Assembly (NCBI RefSeq): GCF_003597395.2
Contig: NC_133782.1
Location: 10,569,126 to 10,633,125 of the forward strand
DNA from: Chelonoidis abingdonii
Lineage: Eukaryota; Chordata; Testudines; Testudinidae
DNA: 64,000 bases
Reading direction: 5' to 3'
The first letter of the stretch is position 1; the number at the start of each line of letters is the position of its first letter. Position numbers and translations under genes: made by a program. This document shows, piece after piece, positions 37,146 to 48,573 of this stretch. A model generated the notes under the pieces. The model was given only the letters and a program-made list of their open reading frames with translations, made no database searches and was not told the origin of the DNA.

Positions 37146-40100
37146 AGCCAAGAGAAAAGGAAGGGTTGTTTGCCTGGTGCATCCCATGCAGGCTATGCTC
37201 CAACCACGCTCACCAGCATAGCTGAGACAGGCTGGAAGGTGTTGTAAACAGCCCATAGTCAGGGGCCGGTAATATATTACTCCAAGAGCAAGAGTAGAGA
37301 AGCAGGGGGGCACGCTCCTTCATTAACCTGCCACAACTATGCAACATCCCTTCCATAGGGCTGGAACCAAAGGGTCAATGAAGCCCAGGCAGATGCTGTT
37401 CATAGCAAAGTGAGCCAAAAACCCCACATTAGCTTTCATGTGTATCGTCCAACATGGCAGTCAAAAATTGTTTATAGTGTTAGCATGCTTCATAATTCCA
37501 AATCCTGCATTCTGCACTCATGCAAAACTCCCATTAAACTAATTAAACCCAATAGCAGATGTGAGAACCTTTTCATATTACCTTTGGAGGCAAGGGGACA
37601 GAGGAGGGTGCTTAAATGTCACTCGAAGCCCTCAAAACTGCACAGTATGCTTAGATTCTAAGGCACAACATTCTTCCTCTGTGTCTTTGACATTTCTAAA
37701 GTACCTATTTAAATAATAGCCTATTATCCATTCCATTCACTGGCTTGTTCTTCATAATGCAACCACTCTTTCATGCCATATTTCCATTATGGTGCGCTGT
37801 TAAGTGGAGTCGCACCTAACTCTTATCTGGTGTAAGTGAGAGACAATAAGGCCCAGTAATCTTGTCTGCAAACAATATCACAGATTTGATTTTCTATCAG
37901 TCACTTCTGTAATCCAAAATGAATACAATGGGCAGGAAGTAAGGTATTAGCAATAGTTACATACTGTGAATGCTACAGTTCACAGATTGCCCCAGAATTT
38001 AGAAGGGATCTGGGTTTGGGGGGGTGAGAGGAAATATGTGATCATATAATCAGACTGTCATAATGCATACATACAAAGGGGCAAATTAAGGTTGTACAGG
38101 CAGCCTTAATTGTGTCATTTCTTCACTTTTGAGAACTTGACTTTGCAACCTTAATGTTTTTCTAACACAGGTGTTTTTGGAGGAGGGGGCTGTAATTAAT
38201 AGAAGGGTCAGATTTGCTTACATTAAGTTGTTTCTTGCTCTGCATATAGTTCCACTGATTTAGTGGGATTACTGAATAAGGCACTACTTAATATGAGAAA
38301 GAGTGGAACAATCTAGCCCTAAATTTACTACATGCAAGTAATTCTTATGTTCTGTAATAAGGCAAAGGCTATTACTATCATCGACTTCAACAAAAGCAGC
38401 AGCAAGCCTTTAGTTATTTTGAGAGAAAAAAGAGAAGTTATCGGGGTTGGAAAATAACCAAACTACTGTACAAGACATAATTCCATCTTGTTATCTGTTA
38501 CTCCAATCATTGCATTCTCATTCAAAATCAGAATCTCAATTCCCTTACTAGGAATCTTTGCATCTCTTTATGTAACCCATACAAATAAAATATATATCCT
38601 CATCCATCAATTATTCATCTATATTTTGACAGAGTCCCAAATGTATGCTTTTGACCTTCAAGCAGAAACATTCAAGCACACAAAGAAATCTCACTTGACC
38701 TAAGTTTGAAAAGGTTGAAAGTCTATGTATTATCAAGTATTCATTTAAGGCTGGTAGAATAACTTGTGTAAACCAAGAAATAGCAAAACCAGATCCATTT
38801 TGTCTGAATACCAGGAATAATCTGAACACATACAGAACATTAATGATTTTCAGTGCCTGGTGCCCAACAGTATGCCTTAACCAGCTTCTTGGGGTGGATT
38901 TGTATCATTGTACCTGAAAGGTTAGGGTTTAACTGTTATAATGCTGTATTTCTCCTCTATCCTTCAAAATCGTGCAAGAAGCTCCTTATTTCTAATAGCC
39001 TGTACTACAGCTGGTATAATTTATAGCACCCTTGAGGCTTACTTGGTTACCTGTCCAGCAAAGGGCTTCATACAACTGCCTTTGACTTCAGCAGGAGGAG
39101 GATTTTTTTGTATGTACATATGTAAAAATTGGCCCTCATTTGTGTGCAAAATTCACATGTGAATTTACTGCATTTTTCACATGGAACTGTAGTGATATAG
39201 AAAGAAAACAACCAGTTAGAAATCAGTTGGTGCTTGAATTCATATGCATGCAGTTGTGAAAATCTGGGCCACAATGTAGATCACTGTACAACTGAGCATA
39301 GGAAATTATTATTTTGTTTCATGGGATGTAGTCTGTGGAACATATTGCAATTGCGATGAGAATTAAAAGCTGTGAGAATTATTGCAGTTATGTGTGATAG
39401 ACTGATTCTAAAATAAGAGTACAGATACATCCAAGCCAGGCTGACAGAAATTGTCCAATTTTCCCCACTATCATGCTTTTTATAATTTGTTGCATAGTGA
39501 TGCTTCTTGGAGCCCTCACACAAAAATCCCAGCGAGATTTTGCAGTGTGGAATTGGACGTATTGGGTAATAAGATTGAAATGTATCAACATATGACAACT
39601 AACATAGGTGTCTCCTTCAGTTCATACTGAGGGCCTGACAGTGTTTTATGCTACCCTTTAATTAAAGAACAGACCTATATTCAGCACCAAGGCCAGCTCA
39701 GAATCATACCATCTTTAAAAGACTCTAAATTGATTAACAAGGCAATGCTTTTCATAATTTGGAAGTGGGTAACTATTGGTGGAACAAAACAATTGTATTG
39801 TGAGAGACTTTACAGATATTAGATTATAGCTTAAGTTGTGTACGCACATCAAACTCCCCTTTCGAAGAGAATACAATACTTCAATGCAATGCAATACAAG
39901 ATGTACGTTCTTTGAGCTACATTCAGCTGTAATGACAGGTAGTAGCGCCTCACTACACAACAGGAGTGTGTGCCTAGTAAAGGTAATACTTGGCAGGAAA
40001 AAGGGTGGCAGAACTGGACACTAAATGACTATTTGAATTGTTCCTTGGAATGTGAATGTATACAAACTTTAGGGTAGATTGTGCCTCTAGGCTTGATGCT

Positions 40101-41061
40101 GCACCACCCCGGAAGAGGCCTTAAACATACCACCAAAGCACAGCTCTCTCTTTGCTCCACCTTGCTTTGTGGGATTGGGGATAGTAATTTGTGGCTGGCC
40201 TACAATGGCAGCTAATTACAACATGTCTGTGATGGCACAGATGCACTGGACAGTGCGTTGTGGGGGGCAGAACCTTGTTTCCACTTCCCTTTGCCTATTC
40301 CCTAGCTATCCATTCTCGGGGAGGGACTAGTAAGTGGGTGTTCATAGATTTTTGGCCCAAATCAATACATCACAATTAGAGTGAAGAGCAATATACGAGG
40401 GACCCACATCTTTATGCATTTTCCATATGTGAAAAGTGACAAATGAGGTGCAATATGACCTATCAAATGCCATGCGAAATAGTGCTGTATTTGTACAGGA
40501 GTGGTATCTTGAGGCAAAGGGAGAATATTGACAGAAATGACCTGTAGCAGCCACTGGCTAAGAAAGCTTTGGAAGCCACAGCATAAAACCTTACACCATC
40601 AGCCCAATGCACAGCTTCTCTGAAGACCTAAAATAATAGGGTTGGGTGAGTAGAGGACTCCAGGAGAAGTGCGATAACTGCAGTGAGGTTAGCTTGTGCC
40701 CTGAATACCTTCTCATTTAGGTGAAGGTGGCTCTTAATGTGCAGCTTCACATATGAAACTCACATGACCTCAGGTTTTCTAAAAATGTTGCAAAAATAGA
40801 GCTTTCCATCCCTCAGTTAGAAAAGTAAAACATAGACTTATTTCCTAAAGGATCAAACTGACGTAACACTTCACACGGAGGAGTTTCAGCCTGGGAGTCT
40901 TTCACTGTGAGAGCCTAAGCTTGCGATTATATTGCTATTTCAAGACCATTCTATTTTGGTTCACTTTTAGGCATTGGGGATGCTCAAACTGTCTCCGTTC
41001 TCTTCAAAAATTCTTATTCTCAACTATATAAACAGGTTACATAACCTTTCCTTGTAAGTTT
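37146..41061. other. No recognised feature (3.9 kb)
   Basis: AT-rich, gene-free by inspection. A palindrome-like stretch near 39130-39185 (AAAATTCACATGTGAATTTA) is a local inverted repeat. Short open frames at 39281-39598 and elsewhere lack support. Confidence 0.45.
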
Positions 41062-41143
41062 GGGGCCAGATCCTCAGTCGGTGTAAACAGGTGCCGCTCC
41101 AGTGATGTCAGACGCCAATTTGCATGAGCTGGTAATCAGGCCC
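41062..41143. repeat. Palindromic MITE (GGGCCAGATCC family), copy 1
   Basis: It starts GGGGCCAGATCCTCAGTCGG and ends AGCTGGTAATCAGGCCC, imperfect inverted ends around GTGATGTCA. The family, recalled as common across turtles and archosaurs, has a GGTGTAAA block following the left end, present here. Confidence 0.6.
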
Positions 41144-41344
41144 TTTGAATTCTTTGATGCTATATGCAAAACACTACATGTGTGCGGCTCTTAGGGGCTG
41201 TGAGATGAAAACAGGTTGAAGATTATATTGTTGCCTGAATCTTTCTATCTTAAAATGTTTTAAAAACAGAAATCTGATTCTGGGCCTGATCCTCTCATTG
41301 TGGCTTAATTAACGCTGTCCAGTCCATATGAAACAGGCTTTTCA

Positions 41345-42305
41345 CCATTAGAAAAGATGGAGGACTAGCGGCCAAAGGAAACGGAATGTAGATGGAGCTA
41401 CTATAAGGTGGGTGCAAAACTGGTTGGAAAACCATTCCCAGAGAGTAGTTATCAGTGGTTCACAGTCATGCTGGAAGGACATAACAAGTGAGGTTCCGCA
41501 GGGATCAGTTCTCAGTCCGGTTCTGTTCAGTATCTTCATCAATGATTTAGATAGTGGCACAGAGTACACACTTATAAAGTTTGCAGGTGATATAAAGCTG
41601 AGAGAGATTACAAGTGCTTTGGAGGATAGGATAAAAGGATCTGGAGGTCATAGTGGACCACAAGCTAAATATGAGTCAACAGCGTAATGTTGTTGCAAAA
41701 AAAGCGAACATCATTCTGGGATGTATTAGCAGGAGTGTTGTAAGAAAGATATGAGAAGTAATATTTCCACTCTACTCTGCGCTGATTAGGCCTCAACTGG
41801 AGTATTGTGTCCAGTTCTGGGAGCCACATTTCAGGAAGGATTCGGACAAATTGGAGAGAGTCCATAGAAGAGCAACAAAAATGATTAAAGGTCTAGAAAA
41901 CATGACCTGTGAGAGAAGATTGAAAAAACTGGGTTTGTTTAGTCTGAAAAAGAGAAGGCTGAGAGGGGACATAACAGTTTTCAAGTATGTAAAAGGTTGT
42001 TACAAGGAGGAGGGAGAAAAATTGTTGTTCTTAATCTCTGAGGATAGGACAAGAAGCAATGGGCTTAAATTGCAACCAGGGAGGTTTAGGTTGGACATGA
42101 GGAAAAACTTCCTAACTGTCAGGGTGGTTAAGCACTGGAATAAATTGCCTAGGGAGGTTGTGGAATCTCCATCACTGAAGGTTTTTAAGAGAAGGTTAGA
42201 CAAACACCTGTCAGGAATGGTCTAGATAAAACTTAGTCCTGCCATGAGTGCAGGGGACTGGACTAAATGACCTCTCAAGCTCCCTTTCATTCCTATGATT
42301 CTGTT
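41345..42305 (+). pseudogene. CR1 LINE remnant B (3' part, inactive)
   Basis: 3' half of a CR1 reverse transcriptase. A first frame (41412-41687) carries the [12 protein letters not shown] palm motif and INDLD. The catalytic box reads FAGD instead of FADD at 41580-41591, so the first aspartate is lost. Right after this there is an internal deletion of the region that normally holds FNKAKCK and the linker. A second frame (41851-42225) gives the thumb and C terminus, with [19 protein letters not shown] and the conserved [16 protein letters not shown] end. The 3' untranslated tail ends near CTATGATTCTG at 42295-42305. It is 5'-truncated, the normal fate of LINE copies. Confidence 0.9.
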
Positions 42306-43661
42306 CTAAAAGATGTGGAACAGAACCAGAGATGATCCATGTCTGCCAATAGTGAGGGGGCAGACTGAGGGCAGCTGGCTTCAGCGGTGTTACTGAGCAT
42401 TCTTGGTCCGTGTGATCTTGCTCAGTATAAGCCAAGCAGCAAATCTGAGGTGGGAGGGCACATGACCCTGCATGCTCCCCCCATGTCTGCTGCTGCATGC
42501 CCCCCCCCCCACAACTTCCCCTCTCTCCAGGACCCAGGCAATCACAAGCATGGAGTCAGCAGAGCAACCCAATTATGAACACAAGATGTAGGACTCTGGT
42601 TGAACCTTCCCCACTAGTTAGTCTGTCTGTCTGTCTGTCTGTCTGTGTCTCTCTCTCTCTCTAACTCCTACACACCTAACTGTGGGGAGTATGCAGCCTT
42701 CGTTAAAACACCAATAGTAACGTCTGACACTGGTTCAGGCACTCCTTATGGACACTGGTGCTCTAGAAAGACCACAGAAATATGTGCTGCAGTGTCGTTT
42801 GGCTTCTAAGGGGGCTAGGTAGCACAATGAGTTAAGCGACTGACATTGCTAGGCTTTCACTTCTTGGAGGTTTGAAATCTGATCAATCAAATGTGACAGT
42901 GAGTGTGATCTCTACTGTAGACCTGAACGAACATTTGTCCACCATACAAAACCACTCCATAATCTGGTACAACTAGTAACCCCAATTTGGAGACGCGCAA
43001 GGATGTAGTTCTAATGAGTTGATTAGTTGGGCTTTTGGAAGACTCTTCACTGCACCTGGCTCTAGCCTGGGTTGTCACTTGCTCCCTTTAACAAGTAGAA
43101 AATTAAAATGTCAAAGTAAATTATCAAAGTTTGTGTTTGATGGGGTAACTTATTTTTGTATAAAAAAAAATTTTTTTGTCAAGGTTTCATGTAATTGTTA
43201 GGAGGGACGCATTCTAAATGCATATGATATTTTCTGTAACTCTCCATTAAGAACTAATTAGTTAATAACAATGATGTGCTCATATTAGTGATTTATTCTA
43301 AATCAAAGTCATATTTTCCTCAGTCTTTGAGAGAGAATTACAGTTCTTCATGTAGCCTTTGATTTTTCAGTCCTTAACATATCCCTTTAGGCCTTAAAGT
43401 TTAGGGAGAAGCAAAATGCCATTGATGAAGGTGTGCAGTAGAAGCTTTACATAATGCTTTTGAACAATCCATATTCACTTTAAATTCAAAGTAAAAATAA
43501 ATGCTTCAATATGTTCATCAGCAAAACAGCCTATAGCTCAAGAAGGAAAACTGGATTTTTCTCTGGCACAACTTGTGGTTTTGGTGCATCAGGTACTGTT
43601 TCTATAACACCTAAAGAACTGAAGTAGTCCCACCATAAATAAATCTTGACTTTGGGACTAA
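42306..43661. other. Mostly unrecognised, with a microsatellite and a possible tRNA-like SINE
   Basis: Contains the TCTG/TC microsatellite at 42613-42662, a C run at 42501-42510 and, at 42808-42900, a tRNA-like pair (TAGCACAATGAG and GGTTTGAAATCT) that might be a degraded SINE head; support is weak. Otherwise no feature is visible. Confidence 0.35.
42613..42662 (+). repeat. Microsatellite (TCTG)n grading into (TC)n
   Basis: Six to seven TCTG units are followed by GTG and then TC repeats, a compound simple repeat. It is likely polymorphic. Confidence 0.9.
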
Positions 43662-43741
43662 GGGGCCAGATCCTTCGTTGGTGTGTATTGGCATCATGTT
43701 ACTGATGTCAACTCTGATTTTCAGCAGCTGAGCATCTGGCC
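43662..43741. repeat. Palindromic MITE (GGGCCAGATCC family), copy 2
   Basis: It starts GGGGCCAGATCCTTCGTTGG and ends CAGCAGCTGAGCATCTGGCC, inverted ends of the family seen at 41062. The symmetric centre (ACTGATGTCAACT) is kept. Confidence 0.6.
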
Positions 43742-44187
43742 TAATCAATTGTAACTAGTGTTCTGTTTTTGACATGGGCACTCCCTGCTCCCCAGGAGCT
43801 TGTACTAACAAGCACTAACTGCAGGAGACCACCCTAGTATCCCACAATGCAGCAGGAGATAATGGTTGTACCAGCAAACCCAGGTATGGGTGCAGTCCTG
43901 GTTATTTTCAGAACACAGTGGCCCTTTGTAAAGGTAACAGGCTAGCAGCCTTCCTGCATACCACTCCATTTGTGTTTATGGTGCATGATTTTCCAAGTCG
44001 TCGTCTTTTAGTAACAAAACCAAGATTTCATTTCTAAATATGGGGAGGTAGATAGGCCTTTCAGCTCAGTTTAAATATAACATGAAACAATTAATTTTAC
44101 AACACGCTGACTTCTCTCCCCCCTTCCTTCTCCTCAATGTAAGCAGTTAAAATAGATTTGAAAAAATAAATGTTCCTCGTGTTCCAG

Positions 44188-44272
44188 CCAGATCCCAGCC
44201 TATGTAAATCAACATAACCTCACTAACTTCAGTACGGCTTCACTGATTTCCATCAGCTGAGGATCCAGCCCA
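44188..44272. repeat. Palindromic MITE (GGGCCAGATCC family), copy 3
   Basis: It starts GCCAGATCCCAGCC and TATGTAAATCAACATAAC and ends CATCAGCTGAGGATCCAGCC. Together with copies 1 and 2 this gives three copies in 3.2 kb, each from an independent insertion because the flanks differ. Confidence 0.6.
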
Positions 44273-45628
44273 TTGGAGTCCACAGATGGCAGACATTTAA
44301 TGTTTGAATACTGGCAATGCTGTCACAACAGGACACTTAACTGTTTCAAACATAAAAATGTACCATTGGAATGTTGTGATTGGTGGAAACTAGTATCATT
44401 TGGACAGAGGAATGAATCACTGGGGGCTTGGATGCACCACTGCCAATCTTCCAACCCTACCACTGAGACTAAACAACAGCTGCATACATTAAGGTCTGGC
44501 ACTTTCTGCCATAATGGATCAGGCTGTGAATACGGGCTCTGTGTTGGTTGGTTGGTTGTGAATGTTGTTATCCCATAGTGTTACTGATGCAGTTGTTGGC
44601 ACATATTCCAATGCTGTGTTCATGTTTTTCCTTTTATCTTAAAATATACCCATTAGGTTTTTTCTTTCCCCTGACCAGCTCAGATAATAGGTAGAGCTAA
44701 AAATGATCTAATAGATAGTACCTGAGAGCTGCTGCCACGCACAACTGTCAAACTGTGATTATGAAAGGTATAAAGAGAATGTTTTCTTTCTGGGTTCTCA
44801 TTTTTTGATTAGCTATTTTTTGCATATCTTTTTGAGCTAAATAGAATTTGTTCCTGTGACTGATGCTGCCTTGCAATGTTTTAATGCAGTCTTCACTGAT
44901 GCCTATACGATTCAGCTGGGGTGCTCCACGAATGTGGTCTTTGTTTGCTTATTCGGAGGGAAATGAATATTGGCAGTTTTAATACCAATTAGTAATTATG
45001 AATGTGACTATTTAAAATTGATTTGTTAACATTTATGTATAATACATAGATTTTTAAAGCATTCATAGTTTTAGTTGGACACACTGTTCTTCATTACAAC
45101 TGGGCAAATAATTCCTAATGAGTAATTTATTTGACAGAATTTTGCCTTATTTTCTGTTTGCAAGTTGTTCCATGCCATGAATGGCTTAGTTTTCTTGAAT
45201 TTGTGTTGAAAAACATTTTTCAGATTATTTCTGTTACAAATGCTTGATCTGTAGATTGCGTAAGTGACTTCAATAGCCAGCCAACACAGCTTGAATGTAG
45301 CTCTGATTTAATACATGTGTCAAGTGGTGGATTTGTTTCCCTCAAGGGCTGAGTACAACTCCTTTAAATCAGGTTTCCAGTGCAAGATTCATGTTTACAC
45401 ATTCAAAACTTGCTTCCCATGGGTATTTCACAATATTGGTTCCATGGGATTGCAGCAGTGTAACTAAGAGAAGAAGTTGACCCAGTAGATGGAGTGAGAC
45501 TATAGGGATTCATCTTCAGCAGCGTGCTGGGATGCATTTCTAAACCAAGATGGTCATTGGTATTGATGAGACTTGCCTTGCTGTATCACCATATAATGCT
45601 CTGAAATTTTAACCTTCCACTTTCTTGG
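44273..45628. other. No recognised feature (1.36 kb)
   Basis: AT-rich, with short open frames and no recognisable repeat or domain. Confidence 0.4.
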
Positions 45629-45893
45629 AGGTATGTCTACACTACCCGCCGGGTCGGGGGGCAGCAATCGACCCAGTGGGGGTCGATTTTTTTGCATCTA
45701 GTCTAGACGTGATAAATTGACCCCCGAGTGCTCTCTCGTTGACTCCTGTACTCCACTGCAGGCAGAGTTGATGGGGGAGTGGCAGCAGTCGACTCTTAAG
45801 TACGTTAACTTTAGCTACATTATTCACATAGCTAAAGTTGCATAACTTAGATATATTTCCCCACCCCCCACTCCCAGTGTTGACCAGGCCTAA
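45629..45893. mobile_element. Harbinger-like MITE (GTATGTCTACACTACC family)
   Basis: The left end is GAGGTATGTCTACACTACC and the right end AGTGTTGACCAGGCCTAA, imperfect inverted ends. Inside are GTCGATTTTTTTGCATC and CTAGTCTAGAC motifs and a perfect 11-bp hairpin (AACTTTAGCTA at 45807-45817 with its complement at 45829-45839). It shares the GTATGTCTACAC terminus with the PIF/Harbinger-type MITE at 17001-17269. I recall this as a very common turtle repeat. A TTA-type target duplication is not clear here. Confidence 0.65.
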
Positions 45894-46789
45894 GAAAAAA
45901 AAAATTTTGTGATTCAGATAATCATGGGCAATACCAGTTTTTAATACTCGCTTCACTCCAGCTCAGGCTGACTCAGTATGTTCAGTTATGAGTGCATAGT
46001 GAGAAGTGAGACAGTTTGGGGATTGATCTGGATTGGCTCGTAGCAATTATTAATTTGGAATAGGATCACAGAGGACTAAGAAGTGAGCACTGTAGGAGGT
46101 CACTCATAGTCCACTGGAGAACATTTTAATGATAGCATCAAAGCCTTAGGTGATGCTTGTAGAGGACGATCTGTTTTGGATCCTTAAAAGGACTGAATTG
46201 TTACAGTGGTTTTAATCAAGGATAGATACCTTTATTGTCAGCAAAGGGAATAGGGACACAGTAAGAATTTCTACAAGGTTTAATTGATTGTGCATGGGCA
46301 AATGAAGGACTTTAATAAAATGAGAGCAGAATATAATGGATTGATACTTTTGCACACTACAAGTCATCTAGATCTCTCTGGCCATTGACAGCCCTTGTCT
46401 TTCCTGCAGTGAGTCATTCCTCTAACCGAAAAAAGCCCAGCTGCAGTAGGAAACTGCAGAACCATGTAATCAATATAGCTATAAACTTTCTATGTTCTCC
46501 TGCTACATTAGCTGGTTCTCTGAATTTAGATTTGCCCATGATTTAATAAATGAACAAATAACCCTTTTGTTCCCATGTCAAGTGTAAATGTATTATTCAG
46601 CACTGACCTTCATATGCAGTATATACAGTAGGCAGTGTTAGGCAGTGTCATCTGAATTTTCTAAAGGCATAATAGGAGGATTTGTAATGCAATAGGAGCC
46701 ATCAGCTGTGCATATAGTACCAAAAATGTACTTTTGAGATTCTTGGCTGGAAATTAATTCTCATGGTTTCCTAGATATATCCTACATGG
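45894..46789. other. No recognised feature (0.9 kb)
   Basis: AT-rich sequence; a short tandem, TAGGCAGTGTTAGGCAGTGT, is at about 46630-46650. Nothing else can be supported. Confidence 0.4.
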
Positions 46790-46797
46790 TGCTAAAT

Positions 46798-47354
46798 TGC
46801 GGTGGGCAAACTATGGCCTGCAGGCCAGATCTGGCCCCTCAGGGCTTTGGATCTGGCCTGCCGGATTGCCACCCTCGTGGTGCTGTGGGCCCTATGCCAC
46901 TCCAGGAAGCAGCCGGCACCATGTCCCTGTGGCCCCTGGGGGCGGGGGCAGAGGGCTCCGCGCACTGCCCTTGCCTGTGGGTACCTCCCCTGAAGCTCCC
47001 ATTGGCTGGGAATGGGGAACCGCGGCCAATGGGAGCTTCGGGGGAGGTACCCACAGGCAAGGGCAGCATGCTAAGCCCTCTGCCCGCCCTCCCTGCACTA
47101 CTGCCCTGAGCCCCCTCCCACACTGTACACCCCGTCCTGCACCCAACCCCCTTCCCTGAGCCCCTTCGTACATCCTGCACCCCTCCTCTGCCCCAATCCC
47201 TTGCCCTGAGCTCCTTCCTGCACACCGCACCCCCTCCCACACCCCGCACTCCCTCCTGCACCCCAACCCCCTGCCCCAGCCCTACATTCATGACCCTGCA
47301 TGCAATTTCCTCACCCAGATGTGGCCCTTGGGCCAAAAAGTTTGCCCACCCCTG
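46798..47354. mobile_element. hAT-type non-autonomous element, 557 bp, perfect 8-bp target duplication
   Basis: The ends are TGCGGTGGGCAAACTATGG and AAAAAGTTTGCCCACCCCTG. Both sides carry TGCTAAAT (46790-46797 and 47355-47362), a perfect 8-bp duplication, so hAT is well supported. The GC-rich interior contains a long hairpin: arms at 46965-47006 and 47025-47066 match at 41 of 42 positions, with CCAAT/ATTGG boxes at the loop ends. A C-rich degenerate tandem (about 47090-47270) with CTGCACCCC units follows. Minus-strand frames of 120-165 aa are by-products of the composition. Confidence 0.9.
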
Positions 47355-47934
47355 TGCTAAATATTAACTGGCTAAAAATGATGCTTGGTTGTCTTTCTAA
47401 AAGCATTTGTTACAGATATAAGTACAATAATAAGATGTAGGCTAATGTGGTATCACTTATTGCATACTTCGTGGGTGATTATATTGAGAGACACAATGTA
47501 ATAACACAAGCAAAGAGTTGCTGTTTTCTTCTACCACTTTCAGATGAATATATCAAATATTTTCAATACAGATGCAGTAAGAAACAAGTAGAGGACAAAC
47601 TCATATCTACATTTTGCACAGGTTTTCCTCTCCATTATGAGATTGGCAGGCTCTCTCTCTCATTGCTGTGCCTAAGGAATGGGAGTGGTAACCCACATAA
47701 ACATTGCATTATGTAGATATAAAGTAATAGTATCTGGGGTCTGGTAGTCTGGGGTTCAGAACTTCCCTGTAGGATTTTCTAGCAGTATGAGAACCAGGAA
47801 GAGGACAATCTGCTTGAGGAATCTGCATCCCAGGATACAATCTCATCACTTTTCATCTGGATTTTAAGAGCAATACCACACCCTCCACCTGTTGACTCAG
47901 TTTCTGTTGCTATCAATAGTCATTCTGTACTCTT

Positions 47935-48573
47935 GACCCAGGATTTGACAATTTATGAAATAGCAGAACTGCTAACTGCGATATGTAATCTATCACTTAA
48001 ATCAGTCTCAGTCCCATCTGACTGGCAGATAGCTAATGTAATGCTGATTTTTTTTTTAAAGGCTCCGGAGGCGATCCTAGCAATTACAGGCCAGTAAGGC
48101 TAACTTCAGTACCAGGCAAACTGGTTGAAACTATAATAAAGAACAGAATTATCAGACACATAGATGAACGCGATTTGTTGGGAAAGAATCAATGTACCTT
48201 TTGTAAAGAGAAATCATGCTTCACTAATCTATTAGACTTCTTTGATGGTGCTCACAAACGTGGACAAGGGTGATCCAGTGCATATAGTGTATTTGGACTT
48301 TCAGAAAGCCTTTGACAAGGTCCCTCACCAAAGGCTCTTAAACAACATAAGCAGTCATGGAATAAGAGGGAAGGTCCTCTTAGGGATCAGTAACTGGCTA
48401 AAATATAGGAAACAAAGGGTAGGAATAAATGGTCAGTTTTCATAGTGGAGAGAGGAAAATAGTAGGATCCCCTAAGGATCTGTACTGGGCCTAGTTCTGT
48501 TCAACATAAATGATCTGGAAAAAGGGATAAACAGTGAGGTCCCTTCCAACCCAGATATTCTGTGATTCTAAGT
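47935..48573 (+). pseudogene. CR1 LINE remnant C (internal deletion, inactive)
   Basis: Reverse transcriptase N-terminal half of a CR1 element. A linker with AELLTAICNLSLKSVS, then NYRPVRLTSVPGKLVE, and an intact motif A, LDFQKAFDKVPH, at 48293-48328. After about 48538 the palm, thumb and C terminus are missing and the sequence joins directly to the CR1 3' tail (GAGGTCCCTTCCAACCC, then GATATTCTGTGATTCT). At least one frameshift separates the 5' frame from the 48242-48445 frame. The internal deletion removes the catalytic FADD box. Confidence 0.85.

Noticed and set aside
42808..42900. tRNA-like SINE head
   Set aside because: Both boxes are degenerate and no SINE body or tail follows; kept only as a remark in the surrounding region.
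46839..47336. 165-aa minus-strand frame
   Set aside because: Entirely inside the hAT element at 46798-47354; the frame results from C-rich tandem units and the hairpin.
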